Positions 26,165 to 35,010 of a stretch of 64,000 nt of DNA are shown piece by piece. The stretch's first letter is position 1; each line of letters starts with the position of its first letter. The DNA is taken from positions 1 through 64,000 of the forward strand of contig JAISUK010000049.1 in the NCBI GenBank assembly GCA_031272075.1, written 5' to 3'. This DNA is from Dysgonamonadaceae bacterium (GTDB taxonomy: Bacteria > Bacteroidota > Bacteroidia > Bacteroidales > Azobacteroidaceae). The notes under the pieces were generated by a model, which searched no databases, was not told the origin of the DNA, and saw only the letters and a program-made list of their open reading frames with translations. Made by a program: the position numbers and the translations under genes.

Positions 26165-27601
26165 ATGAACTTCATGAACGCTTTGTTTCGATTTATTGCG
26201 GTATCGTTGATACTGCTGACGGGAAACCTGTATGCACAAAATAAAGCATTGTCCGATTTTGTCCGGTCAGCGAATTTGCAGCATGCCGGCATTGGTATCC
26301 GAATAGTGAACATTTCCGATGGAAAAACGCTTTGTAACTACAACGAAAACCTTTCGCTGTGCCCGGCGTCGTGTCTAAAACTGGTGACGACGGCTACTGC
26401 ACTGGAAAAATATGGGGATCAATTTGCTTATCAAACAACAGTGTTTACGGATGGAACGATCGCCAAGGACGGCCAACTGGATGGAAATATCTATATCCAG
26501 GGAAGCGGAGATCCCACCTTGGGATCCGAATATGTCAATGCCGACGCCGGTCAAGAAGCGTTCTTGAATCAATGGTTGACCGACATCCGAAAGACGGGGA
26601 TCAAATCCGTCACAGGATCCGTCGTGGTACTGGATAATTTATTTGGATACGAGGGCGTTTCGCCTTACTGGCCCTGGGTAGATATTGCCAACTATTATGC
26701 ACCCGGAATTTATGGAATCAGCGTTTTTGACAATTTGTACCGGCTATATCTGAAATCGGGCAAAGCCGGCACAACCCCCGAAATTTTGCGGACGGAACCG
26801 AGTATTTCCTCGCTTCATTTTGAGAATCATTTGAAAGCGGCAAACAATTCGATGGACAGCGCCTATATCTACGGAATGCCGTTCAACTACGAACGGCGAC
26901 TTTTCGGGACGATACCACAAAACCGGCCTTCGTTTGTGATCAAAGGCGATCTCCCCGATCCGGGATATTTTCTCGCGGACTGTTTCACTGCCTTTTTATC
27001 GAAAAACAACATCAGAGTGACGGGAAAAGCCTCCACGTTCCGTCTCACTCCAATAACTCCGAAGAAAATCAAAATATTGTCTGTCACCAATTCGCCGCCG
27101 TTGGCAGAGATTGTCAAAGTGGTGAATTTCCGCAGCAACAATCATTATGCGGAATGTTTATTCCGTAAGATGCAAACCGACGGCAATACCGGCACGCCGG
27201 CGAAAGACTATTGGAGTAAGCAAGGACTGAAGACGGACGGATTGTTTATGTACGACGGATCGGGACTCTCTCCGATGGATGGCTTGAATGTGAAGTTTAT
27301 GACCGATCTGTTGGTTTACATGCAGCATAAAAGCGGTTACAAAGAGGCGTTCTACGCATCATTGCCGACAGCCGGGAAAGCAGGTACAGTTTCCAGTTTT
27401 CTGAAAGGCACTCCGCTGGAAGGAATCGCCCGCGCGAAGAGCGGCAGCATCAAGAATGTACGCGCCTATTGCGGCTATTTTGATAAGGGTAAAAACCGTT
27501 ATGCTTTCGCAATCCTGATCAATAACTACAACAGTTCAAAAAACAGCAGCCTCGTTAAACAGATCGAACAATTATTGGTTGGTGTGTTTAACGACGCGTA
27601 A
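26165..27601 (+). CDS. dacB: D-alanyl-D-alanine carboxypeptidase/endopeptidase (PBP4, family S13)
   Basis: Periplasmic peptidoglycan hydrolase of 478 residues with a signal peptide (FIAVSLILLTGNLYAQ). The three penicillin-binding motifs are all there: S69-C-L-K72 (CPASCLKLVTTATAL), S324-N-N326 (NFRSNNHYAECLFRKM) and K425-S-G427 (ARAKSGSIKNV). The long insert between motifs 1 and 2 is typical of class C PBP4. It trims or opens D-Ala-containing cross-links during wall turnover. A strong own promoter lies upstream. Its last 30 nt overlap the end of gldH on the other strand. Cysteine right after the nucleophile is unusual but outside the motif constraint. Length and motifs agree with the family. 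Confidence 0.92.
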   Translation: MNFMNALFRFIAVSLILLTGNLYAQNKALSDFVRSANLQHAGIGIRIVNISDGKTLCNYNENLSLCPASCLKLVTTATALEKYGDQFAYQTTVFTDGTIAKDGQLDGNIYIQGSGDPTLGSEYVNADAGQEAFLNQWLTDIRKTGIKSVTGSVVVLDNLFGYEGVSPYWPWVDIANYYAPGIYGISVFDNLYRLYLKSGKAGTTPEILRTEPSISSLHFENHLKAANNSMDSAYIYGMPFNYERRLFGTIPQNRPSFVIKGDLPDPGYFLADCFTAFLSKNNIRVTGKASTFRLTPITPKKIKILSVTNSPPLAEIVKVVNFRSNNHYAECLFRKMQTDGNTGTPAKDYWSKQGLKTDGLFMYDGSGLSPMDGLNVKFMTDLLVYMQHKSGYKEAFYASLPTAGKAGTVSSFLKGTPLEGIARAKSGSIKNVRAYCGYFDKGKNRYAFAILINNYNSSKNSSLVKQIEQLLVGVFNDA

Positions 27602-28051
27602 TCCGATATCGGAAATGCCTTGAAGCCGGTCTGTCCGCATGCCGTGGCGGATGGCATAAGAATAAACGCCTGAGGCGGGAAAACGTATCTGTTGCTCATA
27701 AGGAAGATTCAACGAAAATAAATGATACCCTTTGCCATGCCATTTGCCGAAAGCATCGGCCAATTCGCAATTGATCGTGTCGTTGCGGATTTGTCCATCC
27801 GGTGTGGCGAATTGAACAAAAAGCCACAGATTGCGGTAAGCGTAACTGTTGCTGTTCCTGACTTGTAAAAATACATCGTAGCTGTCGATCGTATCGGTCA
27901 CCGTTACTTCAAAATCATAAGGCAAGTCTTTTTCCCATGCTTCATCCGGAATCGACCGGAATTGATTGTAAGCTTCATTCCCCGAACAGGCGAAAAAAGA
28001 CAGCGCAGCCAGAAGACAGTAGAGGCTCTTAAGTTTGAACAATTCACCCAC
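27572..28051 (-). CDS. gldH: GldH-family lipoprotein
   Basis: Lipoprotein of about 160 residues. Lipobox LSFFACSG, then YNQFRSIPDEAWEKDLPYDF, the core DSYDVFLQVRNSNSYAYRNLWLFVQFATPDG, and ASGVYSYAIRHGMRTDRLQGI, as in GldH. In Flavobacterium johnsoniae GldH is needed for gliding; homologues also occur in non-gliding Bacteroidales, where the role is unclear. No ATG is available near the signal peptide: the choices are GTG at 28051 (overlapping the ricT stop by 8 nt) or TTG at 28042 (giving MFKLKSLYCLL). The longer frame to 28222 is out-of-frame read-through of ricT. The overlap suggests coupled translation with ricT. The 3' end overlaps dacB convergently. Confidence 0.82.
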   Translation of the reverse strand: MGELFKLKSLYCLLAALSFFACSGNEAYNQFRSIPDEAWEKDLPYDFEVTVTDTIDSYDVFLQVRNSNSYAYRNLWLFVQFATPDGQIRNDTINCELADAFGKWHGKGYHLFSLNLPYEQQIRFPASGVYSYAIRHGMRTDRLQGISDIGLRVVKHTNQ

Positions 28052-29237
28052 GATGCCTCCTCCTGAATGGTCGGTTATTTCCGCTGTGGTGATTGTTGCC
28101 GCCGCTGTTTGCCGCCGCATGTGGGGTATGCCCGGAAGCGTTTTCATGAGCGTTGCCATGCGGCCTCCGTTTTTTCCTTCTCGGATCATCGAAACGCGAA
28201 ACGCTCTCGCCCAAAATATCATGATATTCTTTTTGGGGCGTAAGGCTTTTCTTTTCCTGAATCAGCGCGTCCGGCTTTATTCCTTTCTTGTTCAGATTGA
28301 TAATCTCAAATGCACGTTCGGAGGTGATCGTCACGATATTCGCTGCAAAATTTTTATCGGTGGAATACGACATCAGATTTCGGAACACGTCGGTTTTAAA
28401 GTGGAAATAGGTGCCTTCTTTCGTCTCCAGATTAATTTCTTTTGAAGGATAATGTTTTTGCGCTTCAGCGTAGTTGTCTACTTCATAATTCAGGCAACAT
28501 TTCAGTTTGGCGCATTGTCCGGCGAGTTTTTGAGGATTGAGCGATATGTCCTGGATGCGCGCCGAACCGGTGGATACGGAAATGAAATTGGTCATCCAGC
28601 CCGAACAACAGAGTTCGCGACCGCAGGGACCGATTCCGCCGATGCGTCCTGCTTCCTGACGTGCGCCGATCTGTTTCATCTCGATGCGTATCTTGAAAGC
28701 GTCGGCCAGGTCTTTGATCAATTGTCGGAAATCTACCCGTTCGTCTGCGATATAATAAAAAATGGCTTTATTGCCGTCGCCCTGATATTCCACGTCGCCG
28801 ATTTTCATCTGCAATCCCAAACCTTCGGCAATTTTGCGTGAACGGATCATGGTGTCGTGTTCGCGCGCTTTGGCTTCATGGTATTTTTCCATATCCGCAG
28901 GTTTGGCCTTGCGGTACACGCGCTTGATTTCGCTGTCGGGGCGCATCCGGTTTTTTCGCATCTGTATCAACACCAGGTAGCCGGTCATGCTGACCGTACC
29001 GATGTCATGCCCCGGACTGGATTCTACTGCGACGATATCGCCTTTCACCAGTGGGATTTTTGTGCTGTTCAGGTAATAACCTTTTCGGGTATTCTTAAAT
29101 TGAACCTCCACATAGTCGGTGGTTTTCTCCGATTCCGGAATGTCGCTCAGCCAATCGTAGGAATTTAACTTGTTGTTGTTCTTGCAACAGCCTTTCCCCA
29201 TCATGCAACATCCACCGTTATATAATTTATATTCCAT
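28044..29237 (-). CDS. ricT: PSP1-domain protein RicT (YaaT) homologue
   Basis: Cytoplasmic protein of 397 residues with the PSP1 domain at about 120-245. Cysteine-rich motifs stand out: GGCCMMGKGCCKNN at the N-terminus, GIGPCGRELCCSGW and CAKLKCCLNYE. In Bacillus subtilis RicT (YaaT) joins RicA and RicF in a complex carrying two Fe-S clusters that controls mRNA maturation through RNase Y; no RicA/RicF gene is seen here. The N-terminal cysteine cluster and the basic C-terminal tail (RRKKRRPHGNAHENASG, NNHHSGNNRPFRRRHRG), rich in His, Asn and Arg, are additions to the core and suggest RNA or metal binding. Operon order metF - holB - ricT - gldH is a common Bacteroidales arrangement, as is holB next to the PSP1 gene in Firmicutes. 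Confidence 0.88.
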   Translation of the reverse strand: MEYKLYNGGCCMMGKGCCKNNNKLNSYDWLSDIPESEKTTDYVEVQFKNTRKGYYLNSTKIPLVKGDIVAVESSPGHDIGTVSMTGYLVLIQMRKNRMRPDSEIKRVYRKAKPADMEKYHEAKAREHDTMIRSRKIAEGLGLQMKIGDVEYQGDGNKAIFYYIADERVDFRQLIKDLADAFKIRIEMKQIGARQEAGRIGGIGPCGRELCCSGWMTNFISVSTGSARIQDISLNPQKLAGQCAKLKCCLNYEVDNYAEAQKHYPSKEINLETKEGTYFHFKTDVFRNLMSYSTDKNFAANIVTITSERAFEIINLNKKGIKPDALIQEKKSLTPQKEYHDILGESVSRFDDPRRKKRRPHGNAHENASGHTPHAAANSGGNNHHSGNNRPFRRRHRG

Positions 29238-29292
29238 TTTTCGATGTTTTATATCTCAATTTCCGCCAGAAGCAGAATTTATTGCAAAAATA

Positions 29293-30420
29293 CTATTTTT
29301 TCAGCAATACGGCGATTTTCATGGATAAATCGAAGAAAATCATGCGCGGATTGCCGTTCTGTGTGATGTGTTTTTCCGCCAATTCCAGTTCCGTCATCAA
29401 ATCTACCACATTTCGTTCGTTGACATAAGGCGAAAAATTTTCGGAAAAAGCCGCTTCGTCGGAATTCATATAATTCATGTCCGGCTCGTTCAGACGAAAT
29501 ACAAAATTCTCACGAATAAGTTGTTGCGCGAACGATAAAAACAGTTTTTGTTTCTCTCTGCCCAACGAAGCAAAATCATCTGCTTTCGCTTTCATATTTC
29601 GTACGTCCTTTCTCCAGCAATTTCGCATGATGATAATAAATAATTCCAGAAAAAGCGCTTGATCGGCATTGTTTTCCAGGATTTCCTGCGCTTTGAGGTA
29701 ATCCCCTCCGGCTAGATGCACAATCGATTTTGCTTCCTCTGGAGGCAAGTCGTAGCGGGTCGTGAGGGCGTTAGACAGTGCTTCCGGCGCGATTGGCGGA
29801 ATGTGAAGCAGTTGCGAACGCGAACGAATGGTGCCGATGACTTCTTCGGGATTGTTGGACACCAATAGAATCACCGTTTTGTCATAGGGCTCTTCGATTA
29901 TTTTCAAGAGTTTGTTTGCACATTTTTCGTGCATTTTCTCCGCCAGCCAGAGGATCAGGATCCGGTATTCGGCTTCATAGATCTTCAAACTGAGTTTTTT
30001 GATGATTTCATCGCTTTCTTTGGTATAGATCAATCCTTGCGCATTTCCCGCATTGATATGATTCAGCCACGATTGCAGGGAAAAATAGGGATGTTCTTTC
30101 AAGCACGCACGCCATTCGTTTAAAAATTCATCGCAAACCGGATCTTCATTTTTCCCTTTCTTTTTATATACAGGGAATGCAAAATGCAGGTCGGGATGAG
30201 CGTAATTGTTGAATTTGAGGCAGGAAGGACAATGGCCACAAGCATCGTCCGCTTTTCGATCCGTGCAATTCAGATACCGTGCGTAGGCAATCATCAAAGG
30301 GAGGGCGCCCGCACCTTCATTGCCGTAGGCCAGCCGTGCATGCGGCACGACGCCCGACTGTGCCGACCGGATGAGTTGTTGTTTGACGGCATCTTGTCCG
30401 ATGATGTCCCTGAAATACAT
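29293..30420 (-). CDS. holB: DNA polymerase III clamp-loader subunit delta-prime
   Basis: Cytoplasmic replication protein of 375 residues. It begins FRDIIGQDAVKQQLIRSAQ and carries the zinc ligands C52, C61, C64 and C67 (NCTDRKADDACGHCPSC). The P-loop region reads YGNEGAGALPL, with Ala where an ATPase has Lys-Thr, as expected for the non-hydrolysing delta-prime subunit. The sensor-like stretch NKLLKIIEEPYDKTVILLVS and IRSRSQLLHIPP are also typical. It works with tau/gamma and delta to load the beta sliding clamp. Starts 11 nt after metF and ends 55 nt before ricT. Confidence 0.92.
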   Translation of the reverse strand: MYFRDIIGQDAVKQQLIRSAQSGVVPHARLAYGNEGAGALPLMIAYARYLNCTDRKADDACGHCPSCLKFNNYAHPDLHFAFPVYKKKGKNEDPVCDEFLNEWRACLKEHPYFSLQSWLNHINAGNAQGLIYTKESDEIIKKLSLKIYEAEYRILILWLAEKMHEKCANKLLKIIEEPYDKTVILLVSNNPEEVIGTIRSRSQLLHIPPIAPEALSNALTTRYDLPPEEAKSIVHLAGGDYLKAQEILENNADQALFLELFIIIMRNCWRKDVRNMKAKADDFASLGREKQKLFLSFAQQLIRENFVFRLNEPDMNYMNSDEAAFSENFSPYVNERNVVDLMTELELAEKHITQNGNPRMIFFDLSMKIAVLLKK

Positions 30421-30431
30421 CTTGCGACGGT

Positions 30432-31385
30432 TTAATAGATGGATTTTGCGATTTGTCTCACGCTGTCGGTCGCCATCAGGCTATAAAAATGCAGACTGGG
30501 CACACCGTAGGCCATGAGTTCTTTGCATTGTTGGATACTCCATTCGATGCCCGCCATTTTCGCTTCTTCGTCGTTTTTGCATTTTCGCAATTCTTTCGCA
30601 AACGCTTCCGGGATTTCGGAACGGAACACCCGCGGCAATACAGTGAGTTGATCGAGAAAAACAATCGGTTTGATCCCCGGTATGATGGGGATGTTGATAT
30701 TTTCTTTCCTGCAGCGATCCACAAAATCGAAATATTTTCGATTGTCGAAAAACATCTGGGTGACTGCATAATCGGCTCCCGCATCAATCTTCTGTTTCAG
30801 GAAAGCGATGTCCGACTCCATGTTGGGCGCTTCTTCGTGTTTTTCCGGATAGCACGCCACCCCGTAGGAAAAAGGCGTATCCATCGGTTCAAAATGGCTT
30901 CCGTCAATCGCAATCCCCTGATTGAAATTGTTGACTTGCTGCTGCAAGTCGGTAGCATGCTCATGGCTATTCGCTGCGGCGTTGGGATCTTTTTCCAGCT
31001 TGTTGACGTCACCGCGCAACAAGAGCAGCTCATGCACCCCCAGGAAATTCAAATCCAACAGTGCATATTCGGTTTCCTCTTTCGTGAACCCTTTACAGAT
31101 AAGGTGTGGAACAGCCGTAATGCCGTAGCGGTATTGGATAGCCGCCGCAATGGCCACCGTCCCCGGTCGTTTACGGACAGTCATTTTCTTGATGATTCCC
31201 GGCGCGGCTTCCTGGTAGACGGTTTCACTGTGGTGTGTCGTGATATTGATGTATTGCGGATTAAATTCCTGCAATTTCTCGATGACATTGCACACTTTTT
31301 GAAAACTATGGCCTTTCAATGGAGGTAAAATCTCGAATGAAAAGGCGGTTTTTTTGCTGTTGTTTAACAGATCGATGACCCTCAT
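30432..31385 (-). CDS. metF: Methylenetetrahydrofolate reductase
   Basis: Cytoplasmic flavoprotein of 317 residues reducing 5,10-methylene-THF to 5-methyl-THF for methionine synthesis. The ATG at 31385 (MRVIDLLNNSKKTAFSFEIL) is preferred over the longer frame to 31493, since a -7 box lies at 31414-31421. Hallmarks: catalytic Glu in TAFSFEILPP, INITTHHSE, LLLRGD, GVACYPEKHEEAP, YAVTQMFFDNRKYFDF and IPIIPGIKPI. First gene of the metF - holB - ricT - gldH run and divergent from ilvE over 125 nt, which holds a promoter for each direction. No SAM riboswitch pattern was noted in the leader. Confidence 0.94.
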   Translation of the reverse strand: MRVIDLLNNSKKTAFSFEILPPLKGHSFQKVCNVIEKLQEFNPQYINITTHHSETVYQEAAPGIIKKMTVRKRPGTVAIAAAIQYRYGITAVPHLICKGFTKEETEYALLDLNFLGVHELLLLRGDVNKLEKDPNAAANSHEHATDLQQQVNNFNQGIAIDGSHFEPMDTPFSYGVACYPEKHEEAPNMESDIAFLKQKIDAGADYAVTQMFFDNRKYFDFVDRCRKENINIPIIPGIKPIVFLDQLTVLPRVFRSEIPEAFAKELRKCKNDEEAKMAGIEWSIQQCKELMAYGVPSLHFYSLMATDSVRQIAKSIY

Positions 31386-31413
31386 TACTTTGATAGAATA
31401 AAAAATTTGGTTA

Positions 31414-31421
31414 CAAATATA
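31414..31421 (-). promoter_or_regulatory. -7 box TATATTTG for metF
   Basis: Minus strand TATATTTG, 28 nt before the metF ATG. -33 element not clear. Confidence 0.55.
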
Positions 31422-31444
31422 GCATTTATTAATGGATATTGTAT

Positions 31445-31452
31445 TAACTTTG
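31445..31452 (+). promoter_or_regulatory. -7 box TAACTTTG for ilvE
   Basis: TAACTTTG, 58 nt before the ilvE ATG; a TTTA near 31425 could be the -33 element. Confidence 0.55.
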
Positions 31453-31510
31453 TCTTGGGTTTTTCGGAATGCATGTAAATGAAATGGATCCACAAATAAA
31501 AAAGTAACGT

Positions 31511-32533
31511 ATGAAAGAGATTAATTGGAGCGATTTATCATTCGGTTATATGAAGACCGATTACAATGTACGATGTTATTACCGCAACGGGCAATGGACC
31601 GATCCGGAAATAAGCGATTCGGAATATATTTCGATTCATATTGCGGCGACCTGCCTGCATTATGGTCAAGAGGCGTTTGAGGGTCTGAAAGCATTCAAAG
31701 GGAAAGACGGCAAGATTCGCATCTTCCGGATGCGGGAAAACGCGCTGCGGCTGCAATCGTCCTGCCGCGGCATTATGATGCAGGAACTGCCGACGGCGCT
31801 CTTTGAACAGGCGGTCGTGGAAGCGATCAAACGCAATCGTTCGTATATCCCGCCGTATGAGAGCGGCGCTTCGTTGTATATTCGCCCGCTGTTGCTCGGC
31901 ACTTCCGCTCAAGTGGGAGTAAAACAGGCGGATGAATACATGTTTCTGGTGTTTGTCACGCCCGTCGGTCCGTATTTTAAGGAAGGTTTCAAAACGACGC
32001 CCGTTGTCATTTTCAGACAGTTTGATCGGGCAGCGCCATTGGGTACCGGCACTTACAAAATCGGCGGAAATTATGCCGCAAGTCTTGTTGCAGGCGATAA
32101 AGCGCATGCAATGGGCTATTCTTCCGTCCTCTATCTGGACGCGAAAGAAAAAAAATACATCGACGAATGTGGCCCTGCCAATTTCTTTGGAATCAAAAAC
32201 AACACCTACATCACGCCGGAATCGACCTCGATTCTGCCGTCCATCACCAACAAAAGTCTGATGCAATTGGCGGAAGCGATGGGAATGAAGGTAGAACGCC
32301 GACGTGTGCCGCTGGAAGAATTGGCCACATTTGAAGAGGCCGGTATGTGCGGCACCGCAGCTGTGATCAGCCCGATCCAACGGATCGATGATGTGGAAGA
32401 AGATAAATCCTATATTTTTTCCGCAGACGGAAAACCGGGCGCTGTCTCGGTCAAATTATATAATGAATTACGAGCAATTCAATACGGAGAAAAAGAAGAC
32501 TTGTACGGTTGGACGACCATTGTCGACTTTTAA
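31511..32533 (+). CDS. ilvE: Branched-chain amino acid aminotransferase
   Basis: PLP enzyme of fold type IV, 340 residues, interconverting Leu/Ile/Val and their 2-oxo acids. Seen: HYGQEAFEGLKAFKG, SLYIRPLLLGTSAQVGV, the PLP lysine K183 in GTGTYKIGGNYAAS, and MCGTAAVISPIQRID. Length fits the family's bacterial class II. The ATG stands in the context AACGTATGAAA found at several starts in this window. A 24-nt gap separates it from the following oxidoreductase, so they may be co-transcribed, though their roles are not related in an obvious way. Confidence 0.93.
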   Translation: MKEINWSDLSFGYMKTDYNVRCYYRNGQWTDPEISDSEYISIHIAATCLHYGQEAFEGLKAFKGKDGKIRIFRMRENALRLQSSCRGIMMQELPTALFEQAVVEAIKRNRSYIPPYESGASLYIRPLLLGTSAQVGVKQADEYMFLVFVTPVGPYFKEGFKTTPVVIFRQFDRAAPLGTGTYKIGGNYAASLVAGDKAHAMGYSSVLYLDAKEKKYIDECGPANFFGIKNNTYITPESTSILPSITNKSLMQLAEAMGMKVERRRVPLEELATFEEAGMCGTAAVISPIQRIDDVEEDKSYIFSADGKPGAVSVKLYNELRAIQYGEKEDLYGWTTIVDF

Positions 32534-32557
32534 TCCACAATCAAATACAACTAGATA

Positions 32558-33733
32558 ATGAAACAGAACATCAACAGAAGAAAATTTCTAAGTATTTCCG
32601 CATTGGCGGGAACCGGCGCTTTGATGTCTTCGTTCGGCGCAACCGCTGCGACAAAGCATACTGGCGACGATGAGAAAATGGAAACCCGAGTATTGGGAAG
32701 GACCGGATTGGTCATCCCGATTTTGAGCATGGGCGTAATGCGCGCCGACAATCCTGCCGTAGTGCGGGCTGCATACAATTCCGGCATCACATTCTTCGAT
32801 ACCGCACACGGCTATCAAAATGGCAGGAACGAAGAAATGCTGGGGAATTTTTTCCACGGCAAACCACGAGAATCTTTTCTGATTGCGACCAAGGGAAAAG
32901 GTTCTCCCCGTTCGGAAACTTTTGAGCAAGATTATGCCGAATTGATGGATACCAGTTTACGAAGGCTTCAAATGGACTATGTGGATATTTTTTATGCACA
33001 TGCGCTCGGCGATGCCGATGAAGTAAAAGATCCGCGCATGATTGCCATGCTGAAGAAGTTCAAAGAAGAAGGGAAAACCCGTTTCATCGGGTTCTCAACG
33101 CATGCCTATAAACCGAAACAGATCGATGCCGCCATCGAAGCAGGCATTTACGATGTGATTCTGCTTGGTTATAATTTCAAGATAAATTCACTCGAAGCAA
33201 CCAATGCCGCCATCGAACGCGGAGTAAAAGCCGGAATCGGGTTCGTGGCGATGAAAACCATGACGGGCGGTGTGGAAGACAGCGAAGGCAAACGGAAAAT
33301 CAACGGCGCCGCTTGTTTGCGTTGGGTATGGAACAACAAGAATATCACCACCGCCATCCCCGGATTCACCAGCATTGATCTGTTGGAAGACTGCCTTGCC
33401 GCCGCATACACTCCCAAAATAAGCCAAGACGACGAACAATACCTCGCCGAATTGAGAGAAAAGGAATTGCTGTTTTGCACCCATTGCCAACAATGTGTCG
33501 AGCAGTGCGTAAATCACCTGCCGATTCCGGATATCATGCGCGCCTATATGTATCATTACGGATATAAATATCCGGCATTATCGAAAGAAACGTTGACCGC
33601 GCTGAATCTGCAGGAGATGCCGTGCGCCTCGTGTAAGCATTGTAGCGTCAACTGCGCCTCCGGATTCAATGTCTCTCAAAAAATCGCATCCATCGTTCCG
33701 TTGCGTCATGTCGCTGATCAATTTCTGGTATAA
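32558..33733 (+). CDS. Aldo/keto reductase with Tat-like signal and C-terminal ferredoxin-type clusters
   Basis: 391 residues. The N-terminus NINRRKFLSISALAG fits a twin-arginine signal, so export with cofactors bound is likely. Residues about 45-310 are an AKR barrel: VLGRTGLVIPILSMG, the Asp-Tyr pair in FFDTAHGYQNGRNEE, Lys in IATKGKG and His in IFYAHALGDA form the tetrad. The C-terminal 80 residues carry eight cysteines in two groups, CTHCQQCVEQC and CASCKHCSVNC, which would hold two 4Fe-4S clusters. Fe-S AKRs of this type are common in anaerobes and lack known substrates. It is followed after 2 nt by a DUF6599-like gene, suggesting a linked function. Confidence 0.86.
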   Translation: MKQNINRRKFLSISALAGTGALMSSFGATAATKHTGDDEKMETRVLGRTGLVIPILSMGVMRADNPAVVRAAYNSGITFFDTAHGYQNGRNEEMLGNFFHGKPRESFLIATKGKGSPRSETFEQDYAELMDTSLRRLQMDYVDIFYAHALGDADEVKDPRMIAMLKKFKEEGKTRFIGFSTHAYKPKQIDAAIEAGIYDVILLGYNFKINSLEATNAAIERGVKAGIGFVAMKTMTGGVEDSEGKRKINGAACLRWVWNNKNITTAIPGFTSIDLLEDCLAAAYTPKISQDDEQYLAELREKELLFCTHCQQCVEQCVNHLPIPDIMRAYMYHYGYKYPALSKETLTALNLQEMPCASCKHCSVNCASGFNVSQKIASIVPLRHVADQFLV

Positions 33734-33735
33734 TC

Positions 33736-34605
33736 ATGAGAAAAATTTTAATGCTTTTCATCGGATTGCTGGGAATCGGAAGTTTACAGGCACAGACGCC
33801 GCAGGAACTCCAGTCGTGGCTGCCGCAAATTGCCGGATGGACGATTTCCGGCGAACCGGAAGTCTTCGGTCCCGACAATCTCTACAACAGGATTAACGGA
33901 GCGGCGCCGCTGTTTCTGGAAAACAATTTCAAGGAGATGACTTCCTTTGTCTATACCCAAGGCGAAGACTATATCACCATTCAGGCTTACCGCCACGCCA
34001 CTCCGGTCGATGCTTTCGGCATGTATGCTTCCGAACGCTCGTCGGATCTGACGTTTTTCCCGATTGGGGGTGAAGCGCAGGGCGACCAGATGGGTTTGTA
34101 TTGCTTTGCGGGTGCCATGTATCTGAAGATTGAGGCCAACAATGAGTCGGAAACGATCGGTGAGACAATCCGAACGATTGCGGACTCCCTCTGCCGGAAG
34201 ATTGATCCGAATGCCGATTATCCGGCGTTGTTCGCTTCTTTCCCGACGGAATACAGGGTTCCTCATTCCGAATCTTACAGCGCATCGAACTATCTTGGGC
34301 ATGAATTTCTAAAAAGTGTATATACTTGCGATTATGAATTTTTCGGGAATCGCGTCCAGGGATTCCTGATCGATGCCGGTAATGCAGAAAACGCCAAGCT
34401 CATGCTCAAAAGATACCTTGAGCTTACCAAACAGCAGAATTTGCTCGCAGGAAAAAGATTCGTCATCAAAGACCGTTACAACGGCACAATTCTGTGTATG
34501 CGGAGCGGACAATACATTGCCGGGGTTTTCAGCGAAGACGGCGCTTATCCGGACGAGAATATGCTGTTCGATTACATTGAAGATTATCTTGAGAATTTGG
34601 AATAG
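33736..34605 (+). CDS. DUF6599-like secreted protein
   Basis: 289 residues with a signal peptide (ILMLFIGLLGIGSLQAQ). The repeated module PQIAGWTISGEPEVFGPDNL ... NFKEMTSFVYTQGEDYITIQ and a second copy-like half beginning near residue 165 match what I recall of DUF6599, a family without known activity. No catalytic residues stand out. It starts 2 nt after the Fe-S aldo/keto reductase and ends directly against the next start (TAG then ATG), so these genes are almost certainly one operon. In other bacteria such proteins are found near redox enzymes; a role as an exported partner is inference. Confidence 0.62.
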   Translation: MRKILMLFIGLLGIGSLQAQTPQELQSWLPQIAGWTISGEPEVFGPDNLYNRINGAAPLFLENNFKEMTSFVYTQGEDYITIQAYRHATPVDAFGMYASERSSDLTFFPIGGEAQGDQMGLYCFAGAMYLKIEANNESETIGETIRTIADSLCRKIDPNADYPALFASFPTEYRVPHSESYSASNYLGHEFLKSVYTCDYEFFGNRVQGFLIDAGNAENAKLMLKRYLELTKQQNLLAGKRFVIKDRYNGTILCMRSGQYIAGVFSEDGAYPDENMLFDYIEDYLENLE

Positions 34606-34992
34606 ATGAGACGGTATGCCGCCCAGTATGTTTTTTTAGCCGGAGGCAAGATCTATAAACAATATTACATTGAACTGGATGCCGCCGAATGCATCAAAGG
34701 GGTTTATCCGTTTGAAAATGAAATCGGCGAGACCCTCTTTTTCAACGGGATCCTGTTTCCTGTACGCAAATCCTTGCCGTGGAGCGTACAAGAAATGGTT
34801 GCACATTTGAATGAATTAAAAAACCATCACCCTGCGGATTCCGTTTTTGAACTGCTGGAAAAAGCGGATTTCGTCGCTGTGGATGTTGCCGCACCCGTCG
34901 CACTTTGTTGTCTGGAGGGCATCGATCTCAGTGCAAGCAGGTTCGTCCCATGCAATGACCGGACGGCAATCCACATTCGCCGTTTGTTATGA
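34606..34992 (+). CDS. Small hypothetical protein, 128 residues
   Basis: Not recognised. Soluble, no signal peptide, starting MRRYAAQYVFLAGGKIYKQYY. The beginning (polar strand, then IELDAAECIKGVYPFENEIG) looks like the first beta-strands of an amidohydrolase-type or beta-sandwich domain, but no metal ligands follow. Four cysteines, two adjacent (LCCLEG). Starts on the base after the upstream stop codon and ends 18 nt before the sigma gene, so it links the reductase operon to the sigma gene. Real coding is supported by the tight packing and normal codon use. Confidence 0.6.
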   Translation: MRRYAAQYVFLAGGKIYKQYYIELDAAECIKGVYPFENEIGETLFFNGILFPVRKSLPWSVQEMVAHLNELKNHHPADSVFELLEKADFVAVDVAAPVALCCLEGIDLSASRFVPCNDRTAIHIRRLL

Positions 34993-35010
34993 ATTGTGGA
35001 ATCACCGACA

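Noticed and set aside
30432-31493. Longer MetF start at 31493
   Set aside because: The extra 36 residues do not look like MetF and would cover the promoter region shared with ilvE.
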